Shown here one piece after another: positions 43,159 to 52,894 of a DNA stretch of 64,000 nt (position 1 is its first letter; each line of letters opens with the position of its first letter). The notes beneath the pieces are model-generated. The model worked only from the letters and a program-made list of their open reading frames with translations, searched no databases and was not told where the DNA came from. The DNA is taken from contig NW_020825321.1 in the NCBI RefSeq assembly GCF_003286085.1, positions 310,001 to 374,000 of the forward strand, given 5' to 3'. The DNA is from Drosophila persimilis (taxonomy: Eukaryota > Arthropoda > Insecta > Diptera > Drosophilidae). The position numbers and the translations under genes are program-made.

Positions 43159-44162
43159 CTACAGATGGAAAGTCGGAAGAAATCGGTCGTACTGACCGTC
43201 GCGGCCAAGCCAAATTATTTAGTGGATGTAATCGAGGGATACTCGTCACACCTCAAACTGCTAAGAGTGTTCGTTTTCGTGTTCCGCTTCATCCGAAAAT
43301 GTAAAGACAAAAGTCTTAACTTTGGAAAAATTCCGTCATCCGTAGAATACGACGAGGCGTTTCTAAAAATAGTCGAAATAACACAGAAAAATGAGTCTCA
43401 AGAAGATATTGAAAGGGTTCGTAAAGGCACCAAGTTAGGCCCCAGTCTTCAGCGCTTGAATCCCTTCATCCATGAAGAGGCTGGGACATGTTGCTCTTTT
43501 TCGTTTTTGCGAGTTGGGGGGCGACTAGTTAACGCTCCTATGTCATATAATGCCAAGTTTCCCTTTTTATTGACAAAACGCTCGCAGTTTGTGCAGACAT
43601 ACGTTCGCTATCTGCATCAAACGAATTTTCATGCCGGCCCACGAGCACTCGTGAGTATCCTTAGACAGCGCATTTGGATAGTGAATGCTCAGGCGGTCTG
43701 CTGGGCGACAGTTAGGTCGTGTATTCGTTGCTTGAAATGCAAGCCGCTACTCCAGACCCAAATGATGGGCAACTTACCCGCAGACCGGCTCAGTGCTCTC
43801 CGCCCATTTTCAGTATGTGGCGTTAATTTTTGTGGCCCAGTCTATACGACTCTGAAAATTCGTGGAAGGCCCCCTTATAAGTCCTACATAGCTTTATTTG
43901 TCTGTTTTGCGTCCAAGGCGGTACTCAACTCGCGCCCGCGAGGACCCCTAAGCCCAGACCCAAGCGACGGAGACGCGCTGACTCCCGGGCACCTGCTGAC
44001 AGGCGGGCCGCTCATCGCACCCCCAGCACCCAGGACCCCGGACCAGGAGGGTCTGAGCTGCTTAAAGCGATGGCGGCTTGTCTCGTCAGCCAGGCAAATG
44101 TTCTGGGAGCGATGGTCCCGTGAGTATGTGCTGGGATTGCAAATAAGATGCAAGTGGCACCA
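43159..44162 (+). pseudogene. BEL C integrase, core deleted and chimeric
   Basis: The N-terminal part is normal for BEL: RVGGRLVNAPMSYNAKFPFL, then FHAGPRALVSILRQRIWIVN and CIRCLKCKPLL (the H-H-C-C zinc region), and VNFCGPVYT. After SKAV (about 43920) the next residues are LNSRPRGPLSPDPSDGDAL, TPGHLLTGGPLIAPPAPR and WERWSREYV. This is a BEL integrase C-terminus, but about 110 codons of core including the DN and E catalytic residues are gone and the codons become strikingly GC-rich. The tail may come from a different BEL lineage. It joins Gypsy DNA at about 44162. Confidence 0.78.
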
Positions 44163-44667
44163 ATCTGCTAGAAGATTTAATCTTTAAAGATTGCTTTGTA
44201 TACTTAGATGACATCATTATATTTTCCACTTCATTGGAAGAACACTTGTTGTCACTGAGGAGAGTATTTGGAAAGTTGAGAGACGCCAACTTGAAGCTAT
44301 AAATGGATAAATGTGAATTCATGAAAAAGGAAACTGAATTCCTAGGTCATGTAGTCACTACTGAAGGAATAGTACCAAATCCAGGCAAAATCTCTGCCAT
44401 TGTAAAATTTCCAATACCAGAAACGACTAAACAAATAAAGTCATTCTTAGGTCTGTGCGGGTTCTACAGGAAATTCATTCCTAATTTTGCAAACATAGCA
44501 AAACCCATGACACTCAAACTAAAGAAAGGAGCTGTCATAGACCCCAAGGAAGAAAAGTACGTCGAGGCATTTGAGAGACTAAAAGTACTCATCACCTCAG
44601 ACCCTATCCTTGCGTTCCCAGACTTTGACAAAATGTTCACGGTAACAACCGACGCTAGTAACATAGC
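44163..44667 (+). pseudogene. Split 17.6/297-like Gypsy pol, part 1 (RT end)
   Basis: Begins inside RT with [20 protein letters not shown], then a TAA after NLKL (44300, probably from CAA), then [38 protein letters not shown] and VTTDASNIA. It breaks at TSD ATAGC (44663-44667), where a BEL element begins. The reading continues at 51264. Confidence 0.88.
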
Positions 44668-45053
44668 TATTGCCGCGCCGGGCAACGCCTCCAAATCTGG
44701 GGCCGTACGTTTGATAAGCCTCCCGTGTTCAATAGGCCTCCCGTGGTTTTGTTCTTCAAATCGGTTTTATTTGTTTCATTCATTTATTCATTTACAATGT
44801 CGGGCGGGTGTTAAACTACGGGAGCTAGAGCCAAAAAACTTGTACCGCTTCAGTGCTTTTTCCGCTGCCTTTCCTTTTATTCTTCCTTTTTTCTTGCCTA
44901 TAGCTGCCGTTCGCCCTGATTAACCCTTTGCTCAGCGCTGTTAATGTCTGTGCTGTTAAGCGCAGTGATATTCAGGGCTGTTAGGCGCAGTGATATTCAG
45001 GACTGTTAGGCGCAGTGATATTTAGAGCTGCCGCTGCGGTTTCTGCCGTAACA
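44668..45053 (-). repeat. 3' LTR of BEL B
   Basis: On the minus strand it begins TGTTACGGC. It holds three tandem 25-bp units based on CTGTTAGGCGCAGTGATATT at about 44955-45030. The end of the polyprotein (44981-45053) lies inside this LTR. Confidence 0.92.
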
Positions 45054-45766
45054 TTCCCCCCTTCGCAAACTTCGTCGCTTGTCGTGATGTTTGCCAAACT
45101 TCTGGTTACACCTTGATCCATTAGTGGGTTCGTTGTCCTCACGTCTAACTTGGCCAGTTTAACTATTGGCCGAGTTAGCAGTCCAGATGCAGTGCGGATT
45201 ACCGCGATCCCGTCCTTGGCTACTCGAAGGTCCATGATGACGCCTTTCCTCCACTGCACCTTGGGGCTTGTTTCGTCCGCTAGAACCACGACGTCTCCGA
45301 GTTCGATAGGGTTGGTTGGGGGTCCATGCCATTTGGTTCGTGTCGTCAGGCACGGTAGGTACTCCTTCAGCAATCGTTTTCTAAAGCTGTCCACGATCTG
45401 CCCTGCAATGCGAAAACTCTTACCAAGCATAGCTCCTATTGCGCTGCTGTCGCTCTTTGCTGCCATCGAGCTGGTCTCTGCTCTCAGAAAGTGATTCGGT
45501 GTAAGTACGTCGGCTTCCGGACACTCCAACGGCACGTAGGTCAGGGGTCGGGAATTTAGCATATTTTCTATCCTTGCTAGTGCTGTTCTCAGCACTGGTT
45601 CTTGTACGTGCGTCTCCTCTAATATTTCGGCTAGTATGGATTTCACCGATCTGATCATTCTTTCCCACGCACCTCCCATGTGGGGTGCTCCTGGGGGTAT
45701 GAAGGACCATTCTATTTGCGGGTACTTGGTTTCCAGGTCGTTCGGTAGAATTCTTTCAATTTCTTC
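44981..45766 (-). pseudogene. BEL B integrase C-terminus after an in-frame TGA
   Basis: Continues in the same frame immediately after the TGA (EEIERILPNDLETKYPQIEW), then PHMGGAWERMIRSVKSILAE (the catalytic glutamate block), LTPNHFLRAE and WRKGVIMDLRVAKDGI. If the TGA was once CGA (R), the intact product would be about 1,890 residues. A downstream ATG at 45679 gives a 232-codon frame but is not a natural start. Confidence 0.88.
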
Positions 45767-48700
45767 TCATAGTAGGCGGCTGGCTCCTCGGAAGTTCGTT
45801 CCGTTGTCCGACACGATTCTCTTGGGGACTCCTCGACGGGCTACGAACATTTCCAATGTTAGCATGAAGGCGTCTGTTGACAGGGAGTTTGCCAGCTCGA
45901 TGTGTACTGCTCGCACGGTGAGGCACGTGAATAGTACTCCCCATCGTTTCTCGCGTCGTCTTCCTACGTTTACCTCCAGTGGTCCGAAGTAGTCGATACC
46001 TGTGTTTGTGAATGGCAATTCGTTGATTGCTAGCCTCTCTGGTGGTAGGCTTCCCATCTCCGGTGCCTCTGGAAGCGCTCTTTTATTGCGACATCTTTGG
46101 CAGGTTTTCGCTACGGCGCGAACTCTTGCTCGCAGTCCTGGTATGTGGTACAATTGTCGCATCTCGTTGACGACGATCTCAGTAAGCTGATGCTGAAACT
46201 TCCGATGGAAATAATCAATGAGAAGATTAGTGACGTTATGTCCTCCGGGTAGAATTACTGGCCGTTTCAGGTTCCTCGTTATGCCGATCGACTTATCTAT
46301 GCGGCCGCGTATTCTCAGTACGCCTGTTTCATCGAGGTACGGCGATAATTTGTAGATCGAACTTTTCTTACTTACGATTCTTCCTTGTCGTTGAAGAGCC
46401 ATTTCTTCAGAGTAAGCCTCTTCTTGGACCATCCGGTATATAACGATGTTGACATCTTCCATGTTGCGAAAGCGTGCGGCTAAATTTGCCTCCTCTGATG
46501 CGAAATCTCTTTTGCGTATTTTGTCCAGAAATCTCATCACGCATCTCAGGGCTCCCGTGAACTTTTCCCATTTGCTAAAGCGACATACATTTGGGATTAT
46601 GCTACTCAGCTTTGATGGCGGTTTCGGCGTATCTGTCCATTCGTGTACGTGTATCCGTTCCAGATTACTCGAGTCGAGCTGTGTAGTTGGCCAGTGTTCT
46701 TCCTCGTCAAATAGGAACGGCGGACCGGAGAACCATCTCGCTTCCGGTTGGAAACTCGACTCTTTGGTCCACTTCGGTCCATCGTCTGCTACGTTCAGAG
46801 CGGATGGAACCCATTTCCATTCTGATATGTCCGAGGTTTCCAAGATCTCTCCAATTCGGAGCGCAACGAACTGATGGTACTTTAGGGCGTCTGAACATAT
46901 CCAATACAACACGTTCTTGGAGTCGGTCCAAAAAACACGTCGCTTGACCTCGACGGAGAGCTCCTGTGTTATGAGTTTAGCTAGTCGTAGGCCGAGGATC
47001 GCTGCCATAAGCTCCATCCTAGGGATCGAGATTGGTTTCAATGGTGCCACTCTTGTCTTGGATGCGAGTAGTGTGCATCTGACTTCTCCTCTTTGTTCGA
47101 TCCTTATGTAGGCGACGGCTGCAAAGGCGTTTATGCTCGCGTCTGTAAAGATGTGTAATTGGATATTAGATGTTTCTTTCGTTAGACCGAGATATCGTGG
47201 AACCCTTAATTCTTCGATGTTCTGTAGTTGCCGTGCCCATATCGTCCAACGTTGACGTTCGCTTTCTTCGACCTGTTCATCCCAGCCTACGGCCGACCTC
47301 CACACGTCCTGCAGTATTATCTTTGCCTGTATAATATAGAACCCCAATAGTCCTAAGGGATCGAAGATGGTCATGACTGTACGTAGAATTGACCGCTTCG
47401 TCACAGTTTTCGTTTCGTCGTATATGTCATTCGGAAACTTATTGACGAAGGTGAAGTAATCATTCCTTGGATGCCACCACATGCCAAGCACTCGTTCTCG
47501 TCTTGTCGAGTCCGTCATCTCGATGGGTCGTTCTTGATGATCTCCATCTCCTGAGAGCGCTCTCATCACGGTGCTCGAGTTAGATATCCATCCTCTCATC
47601 TCAAAGCCTCCTTCTTTGTGTATGTTCCTCACTGCCAGCGCTAGACGGACCATTTCGTCTTCTGAGTCACAGCTTTGGAGCCAGTCATCTGCAAAGGTGT
47701 TGCGAAGTATGGCCTCTACTTCCTCTCTTTGTTCCTCGATGAACCTTTCTGCGTTCCTATCTCTCACGTAGGTCGCTGCTGCTGGGGAACAAGAAGCACC
47801 AAAGGTCATTACGCTCATTACGTACCTATGCGGTTCTCGACTGGTGTCACCATATCTCCAGAGAAACTGCTGTGAGCTTTGATCCTCCGAACGTATCCTA
47901 ACCTGGTGAAACATTTCTCTGATATCTCCGCAGATGCCAATAGACTTCTCTCGAAAGCGCGATATTACTCCTACCAGCGATGGCAATTGGTCGGGGCCCT
48001 TTAGAAGTATTGAATTAAGAGCGATGCCTTCCACTTTGGCTGCTGCATCCCATACGAGTCTTGGTTTGCCTTTGTTCGGGTTCTTGGTCACGAATACGGG
48101 CAGATACCAGGAGCGTTTGCCTTCGACCATTTCATCTTTTTTGAGTTTTCGGACGTAGCCGATGTCTTCGTACCTCTTAATCTGTTCGTTTACGAACTCT
48201 CGTAGCACCTTATCGCGTGTCATACGAGATTCTAGGCACCGAAGTCGTCGCATTGCCATCTCTCTGGAAGAAGGAAGTTCCACGTTGTCGTACCGCCAGA
48301 GAAGTCCTGTCTCCCATCTCTTCATTTCGCTGCTAAACCTCGTGGAATTTTCCAGTATTGTTTTTGCTCTTTCGTCCTCTTTGGACCTGAGTGTGCTCTT
48401 CGCCATGTTTATGCCAACCGCGTCTAATGAGAAACTCTCTTTTACAAGAGTGTCCAGCTGTGGGTGTTTATTACATTCGCATACGTGCATTACCCGCGGA
48501 CTCGCTGGCCCGTCGCCCTTTCTGCGGCCATAAACAGACCACCCCAACCTGGACTTGGCGGCGATAAATTCGGAATTCTCGCGTTCTTTGACAGTCAGTG
48601 GCACTCCAAGTTTCACGTTGTCCAATCCGATGATCAATGACGCTCTCACGTCCTTGTAGCTGAGTATCGGTAGCTTTTCCAGGTGCGAATGGGATTTTAG

Positions 48701-50650
48701 GATTGAGTCGTCCAGCGTCTGCTTCGGCAGATCCAGGTTTTTTACTGTTCTCACGTTTTGAAGCATGAATCTGCGAGCCACATTGTCCCTTGGAGAGATC
48801 GCTAGGCTTATCCATTTGGATTGAGATTCTCTCTGCGTGATGTCTCCAGTCCAGCGTAGGCATAACTCGTCCGAGGGGCCATCGATACCTAGTTTTTCCG
48901 TTATCTCAGTCTCGATTAGGGTACAGGCGGATCCTTCGTCTATCAGTGCGAGCACTTGCATTTGGCCGTTCGGTCCATACAATGTTAAGGGGACGTATCT
49001 AAACAACGCAGCTTCGTTCTGCATCGTGTGCAGTACCGTAGTGCTTTCCTTCGGCCTATTCTCTACCGTAGAGCTTTGCTGGTTACTGTTGTGGAGGAGG
49101 AAATGGTGCTTTCTCGAGCATCCGTCGACGGAACATACTCTTGTTGACTTACAGTGCCTTATAAAGTGTTTGCCAAGGCACCTCCAGCATAGCTTATTTT
49201 CTCTGCCGAAGTTCCATCTACCTGGCCCTTCTAGCTCCAGGAACTGCTTACAGTCCTCCAATTTGTGGGCCCCATTGCACCTACGGCAGGGCGGTTGTGC
49301 GCTGCTATCATTGTGCACCATAAGCCGGACTCTTGGGTTCTTCTCCTTCGTGCAGACTTCTTTCTCGGGTGCTACTGGCATCACGGTTCTTGCGCACGAT
49401 GCGACTCGGAATAGCCAATCGTCGAAAACAGCGATATTTACCCTCGGAAGTCCAGCGCTTTGTCTGGCCCAATCCAGTTTCAAGTCGAATGGGAGTTTCT
49501 CCACAAGGTCGCGAAGTAACATTGGGTCGTTCAGATAGGCGGACAGTCCTATTGCGTCAACAGTAGCGCGATAATTTTGCACCGACAGCGCCAGGCGCAC
49601 TAGGCTTTTGATGCTGCTCGATTTCACGGACGGCTCCATTCTTAGCTTCGTCTGTAGGGTGTGATATATGGCCTCTGGTCGGCCATATAGCATTCGAAGA
49701 GTCTCGATGGCTAGTCGAACTGTTGCGGGCATCATTAATTTTCCTCGTACTGCTTCCAAAGCGGCACCTTTCAGGCACTTTTGCAGCCTCATGAGATTCT
49801 CTTGATCGCTGAGTCCGCAGCGTTCTGTAGATTGCTCGAAGTTTACTATGAACATGGGCCATTCCTCGGGGTTTCCAGAAAAGCATGGTAGATCCTTGTT
49901 GATGACTTGTCTTGCGGCTATCTGGGATGCTGTCAAGCATCTCTCCGCCCCCGCTGGCGCGACCGCTTGATTACTCCCGTACGCGTACGGGTCCGAAATA
50001 TTTCGACTCGTACTTGGGTAATACTGTGCAGTCGGGGCGTGAATGAAGGGGTTTTGCCCATGCAGGTTGGTACCCAGCGCCGGTGCGGCCATTGGATGCC
50101 ACATAGCGCCGACTGGCATTGTCTCGTTCGGATTCAGCCCAGTAGGCATTCCAATCCGCGTTGCTTCCGTGGGTCCTGACATGTGGACTCCGGTCCAGTT
50201 GGGAACTGCTCTGTCCCAGCCTCCGTTGATTACCGTGGAGCTCATGAGGCCTCCTGCTTGAGGCAGTCTGGAATGCGTCGGGATGGAGCGCATTCCCTCG
50301 AAGGCCGTGGCGTACGTCGGCCTCCCTAATGCATCCGCTCTCTGCTGAGCGAACGTTTCCCAGCTATCTAAAAGGCTCGTTCTTGGTGAAAAGGCTTGAT
50401 CCACCCCTCCTCCTTGGTTGGTATGCTCTGGTGCTTGATGGCTCGTTGGGGCTGTGGTGGACACGTTAGGTGTGGCCGTTGTTGCCGCCGAGATCACATC
50501 TATATATGTATCCCTAACGCGATGAGTTTCCCTTGCACCTCCCTCAGTCTCAGAACACGCACCAAGCATCTTTTCCGGCACATTTATTTCTCCTAATCCA
50601 CACGGGGTCTCACCGCTAGATTCCGACTGCTGACCTTTGACGCCGTCCAT
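45767..50650 (-). CDS. BEL B gag-pol polyprotein, to an internal TGA
   Basis: 1,627 codons in one frame. A low-complexity N-terminal region (to about 230) is followed by gag with DLPCFSGNPEEWPMFIVNFE (about 255) and ALEAVRGKL, then zinc knuckles (CRRCNGAHKLEDC; CWRCLGKHFIRHC), protease ALIDEGSACTLIE (about 568), RT with VMTFGASCSPAAATYV and the catalytic FADDW near 985 (the family usually has YVDD), LGMWWHP, FDPLGLLGFY, RNase H with FTDASINAFAAVAYI and FWTDSKNVLYWI (about 1240), integrase zinc domain, CGPLEV-like core (YFGPLEV) and DNGTNFRGASRLL (about 1613). It stops at a TGA at 45767-45769 that is in frame with the rest of integrase. Confidence 0.93.
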   Translation of the reverse strand: MDGVKGQQSESSGETPCGLGEINVPEKMLGACSETEGGARETHRVRDTYIDVISAATTATPNVSTTAPTSHQAPEHTNQGGGVDQAFSPRTSLLDSWETFAQQRADALGRPTYATAFEGMRSIPTHSRLPQAGGLMSSTVINGGWDRAVPNWTGVHMSGPTEATRIGMPTGLNPNETMPVGAMWHPMAAPALGTNLHGQNPFIHAPTAQYYPSTSRNISDPYAYGSNQAVAPAGAERCLTASQIAARQVINKDLPCFSGNPEEWPMFIVNFEQSTERCGLSDQENLMRLQKCLKGAALEAVRGKLMMPATVRLAIETLRMLYGRPEAIYHTLQTKLRMEPSVKSSSIKSLVRLALSVQNYRATVDAIGLSAYLNDPMLLRDLVEKLPFDLKLDWARQSAGLPRVNIAVFDDWLFRVASCARTVMPVAPEKEVCTKEKNPRVRLMVHNDSSAQPPCRRCNGAHKLEDCKQFLELEGPGRWNFGRENKLCWRCLGKHFIRHCKSTRVCSVDGCSRKHHFLLHNSNQQSSTVENRPKESTTVLHTMQNEAALFRYVPLTLYGPNGQMQVLALIDEGSACTLIETEITEKLGIDGPSDELCLRWTGDITQRESQSKWISLAISPRDNVARRFMLQNVRTVKNLDLPKQTLDDSILKSHSHLEKLPILSYKDVRASLIIGLDNVKLGVPLTVKERENSEFIAAKSRLGWSVYGRRKGDGPASPRVMHVCECNKHPQLDTLVKESFSLDAVGINMAKSTLRSKEDERAKTILENSTRFSSEMKRWETGLLWRYDNVELPSSREMAMRRLRCLESRMTRDKVLREFVNEQIKRYEDIGYVRKLKKDEMVEGKRSWYLPVFVTKNPNKGKPRLVWDAAAKVEGIALNSILLKGPDQLPSLVGVISRFREKSIGICGDIREMFHQVRIRSEDQSSQQFLWRYGDTSREPHRYVMSVMTFGASCSPAAATYVRDRNAERFIEEQREEVEAILRNTFADDWLQSCDSEDEMVRLALAVRNIHKEGGFEMRGWISNSSTVMRALSGDGDHQERPIEMTDSTRRERVLGMWWHPRNDYFTFVNKFPNDIYDETKTVTKRSILRTVMTIFDPLGLLGFYIIQAKIILQDVWRSAVGWDEQVEESERQRWTIWARQLQNIEELRVPRYLGLTKETSNIQLHIFTDASINAFAAVAYIRIEQRGEVRCTLLASKTRVAPLKPISIPRMELMAAILGLRLAKLITQELSVEVKRRVFWTDSKNVLYWICSDALKYHQFVALRIGEILETSDISEWKWVPSALNVADDGPKWTKESSFQPEARWFSGPPFLFDEEEHWPTTQLDSSNLERIHVHEWTDTPKPPSKLSSIIPNVCRFSKWEKFTGALRCVMRFLDKIRKRDFASEEANLAARFRNMEDVNIVIYRMVQEEAYSEEMALQRQGRIVSKKSSIYKLSPYLDETGVLRIRGRIDKSIGITRNLKRPVILPGGHNVTNLLIDYFHRKFQHQLTEIVVNEMRQLYHIPGLRARVRAVAKTCQRCRNKRALPEAPEMGSLPPERLAINELPFTNTGIDYFGPLEVNVGRRREKRWGVLFTCLTVRAVHIELANSLSTDAFMLTLEMFVARRGVPKRIVSDNGTNFRGASRLL

Positions 50651-50873
50651 TTTATTCCGGTGTCTTTTTTGTACAGTCCTGATTTGTGGTTATACACGAA
50701 CCTCGTGTCGCTCGAATGTAAGAGATTAGCCTTTCTGACCAACTGTATGAGGATATCTCACCTGCAAAGTCGAATCCCTCGTGACGCAGCTGACTGCGTC
50801 GCACGCCGATCTTCTTTCTGTCGGTCGTAATTATTCGACTTGCTCTCCGTTGAGCAGGAAAAGTTTTTTAGAA

Positions 50874-51258
50874 TATTGCCGCGCCGGGCAACGCCTCCAA
50901 ATCTGGGGCCGTACGTTTGATAAGCCTCCCGTGTTCAATAGGCCTCCCGTGGTTTTGTTCTTCAAATCGGTTTTATTTGTTTCATTCATTTATTCATTTA
51001 CAATGTCGGGCGGGTGTTAAACTACGGAGCTAGAGCTAAAAAACTTGTACCGCTTCAGTGCTTTTTCCGCTGCCTTTCCTTTTATTCTTCCTTTTTTCTT
51101 GCCTATAGCTGCCGTTCGCCCTGATTAACCCTTTGCTCAGCGCTGTTAATGTCTGTGCTGTTAAGCGCAGTGATATTCAGGGCTGTTAGGCGCAGTGATA
51201 TTCAGGGCTGTTAGGCGCAGTGATATTAAGAGCTGCCGCTGCGGTTTCTGCCGTAACA
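50874..51258 (-). repeat. 5' LTR of BEL B
   Basis: A 385-bp copy nearly identical to 44668-45053, including the three tandem 25-bp units. It drives transcription toward lower coordinates. Confidence 0.92.
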
Positions 51259-51263
51259 ATAGC

Positions 51264-52403
51264 ATTGGGAGCGGTTTTGTCACAAGAACACAAACCGATC
51301 TGCTACGCTAGCAGAACCCTAAATGAACATGAAATAAACTATTCAGCCATCGAAAAGGAATTATTAGCGATCGTATGGGCAACCAAGTATTTCCGTTCAT
51401 ACCTGTTCGGTAGAACATTCGAGATACAAAGCGATCATAAACCCTTGATTTGGTTGAACAACCTCAAGGAGCCAAATATGAAATTACAAAGGTGGAAAAT
51501 AAAACTGAATGAGTTTGATTTTAAAATGAAATATCTACCAGGCAAAGAAAATCATGTAGCTGATACCTTATCAAGGGTAAAGATTAATGAAAATCTCCTT
51601 GGAGAAGCTTCCAATAGCGTTGGTGCAACTGTACATAGCGCACAGGAAGACAATCTAAATCACATTGCTATCACATTGCTAATAAAAGGCAATGAAGATA
51701 AGGTAGAAACAATTCATTATTTTCACAAGCTAATCATCAAGATCACGTATAAGGAAATGACTAACACCTTAGCGAAGGATATAATAAAGGAATATCTATG
51801 CACCAAAAAGAGCGCATTATATTTCCATAACGAAATAGATTTTCCTCCATTCCAAAAAGCCTATTTAGAAATCATTAATTCTAACAATATAACCAAAGCT
51901 ATTAAATCAAGCACGAAACTCCTAGATATTCAGAATTACGCTGAATTTAAAGAAACCATATTAAAGAATCATAAAGGCTTACTCCATCCAGGGATAGAGA
52001 AAACCGTCAATTGGCTTAGGGGAAAATACTATTACCCGGATTATCCAAAACTAATCCAAAACATCATAAACGAATGTCCTACTTGTAATATTGCCAAAAC
52101 AGAGCATAGAAATACGAAGTTGGCATTCGAAACTACACCGGAAATACTGAACATCAGAGAAAAATACGTCATGGATTTCTATATGGTTGGTAACCAACAG
52201 TTCCTATCATGTATTGACGTATACTCGAAGTTTGCCACTCTTGTAGAAGTAAAAAGTCGTGACTGGTTAGAAGCAAAAAGAGCCATCATGAAAGTTTTTA
52301 ACGAGATGGGCAAACCAATTGAAATCAAAGCCGATAAAGATTCAGCTTTTATGTGCACAGCATTGCAAGCATGGCTGAATGCGGAAAACGTCAAAATAGA
52401 GAT
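51264..52403 (+). pseudogene. Split 17.6/297-like Gypsy pol, part 2 (RNase H and integrase)
   Basis: Resumes at LGAVLSQEHKPICYASRTL. RNase H: YSAIEKELLAIVWATKYFRS and SDHKPLIWL. Integrase: LLHPGIEKTVNWLRGKYYY with C..C at CPTCNIAK, core VMDFYMVGNQQFLSCIDVYS and KADKDSAFMCTALQ. The frame is open and ends at the GAGAT duplication (52399-52403) where the second BEL starts. Confidence 0.9.
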
Positions 52404-52879
52404 TGTTCGGGCGAAGCCCGAGTGTAAATTTTATACCATTGTTTTATTGCCTATCAATTCACTTTCTTTTCTATTTTGGTCATTATACTAAACTAACGTA
52501 ACGTAAGCGTAGCTTTATCTATGCTCGCTCAGCAACATGCTCTCATTTAATCATCTATTCTTATCTATGCTCGCTCTTGTTATCTTTTCTTTCCTATGCC
52601 GTCGCTAAGCCGTCAGCAGCTGCGCCTGCTCTAGCAGTTACCGCTTGATATAGTTGGAGAACAGACCCTTTTTGTCCCCAATCTATTACTTTGGCTCGAG
52701 ATCGGCTCGCTTGCCTCATCCAAGTGTGTCACTCTAATACTATTGTAAAAGGCTCTGGCATCTTCGGCCACCCTCAACACACAAAATACCTATAATAAAA
52801 TTTATAACGTTTTCGGAAATTAATAATTTGTGAAATTATTGAACAATCATAGTCAGCGAAAAAGCTCGTTGTCTCAACA
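52404..52879 (+). repeat. 5' LTR of BEL D
   Basis: TGTTCGGG...TCTCAACA, 476 bp. Begins with a CGGGC-GAA-GCCCG hairpin. An AATAAAATT signal is near 52795. Repeated TCTATGCTCGCTC blocks lie at 52516 and 52564. Confidence 0.95.
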
Positions 52880-52894
52880 TTTGGTGACCCCGAC

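Larger units (their letters stand above)
39643..44162 (+). mobile_element. BEL/Pao retrotransposon C, inactivated
   Basis: gag, protease, RT, RNase H and integrase all in reading frame 1 from about 39840 to 44162, interrupted only by two TAG codons (41155-41157 and 43156-43158). gag is frameshifted near 39800-39845. Integrase loses its core and changes composition at about 43920. The right end joins directly to a Gypsy pol fragment, so the 3' LTR is missing. Confidence 0.85.
44668..51258 (-). mobile_element. BEL/Pao element B, complete, with TSD ATAGC
   Basis: 6,591 bp between 5-bp duplications ATAGC at 44663-44667 and 51259-51263. LTRs at both ends (44668-45053 and 50874-51258). On the minus strand the order is 5' LTR (right), gag-pol 50650-44981, a polypurine tract GAAGGGGGGAA just before 45053, and the 3' LTR (left). 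The LTRs differ at about four positions by eye. It is inserted in the Gypsy pol between DASNIA and LGAVLSQ. Confidence 0.93.

Noticed and set aside
45150-45494. 114-codon plus-strand frame
   Set aside because: Antisense to the BEL B integrase C-terminus, which is clearly homologous.
48837-49538. 233-codon plus-strand frame with many cysteines
   Set aside because: Antisense shadow of the BEL B gag zinc-knuckle and protease region.
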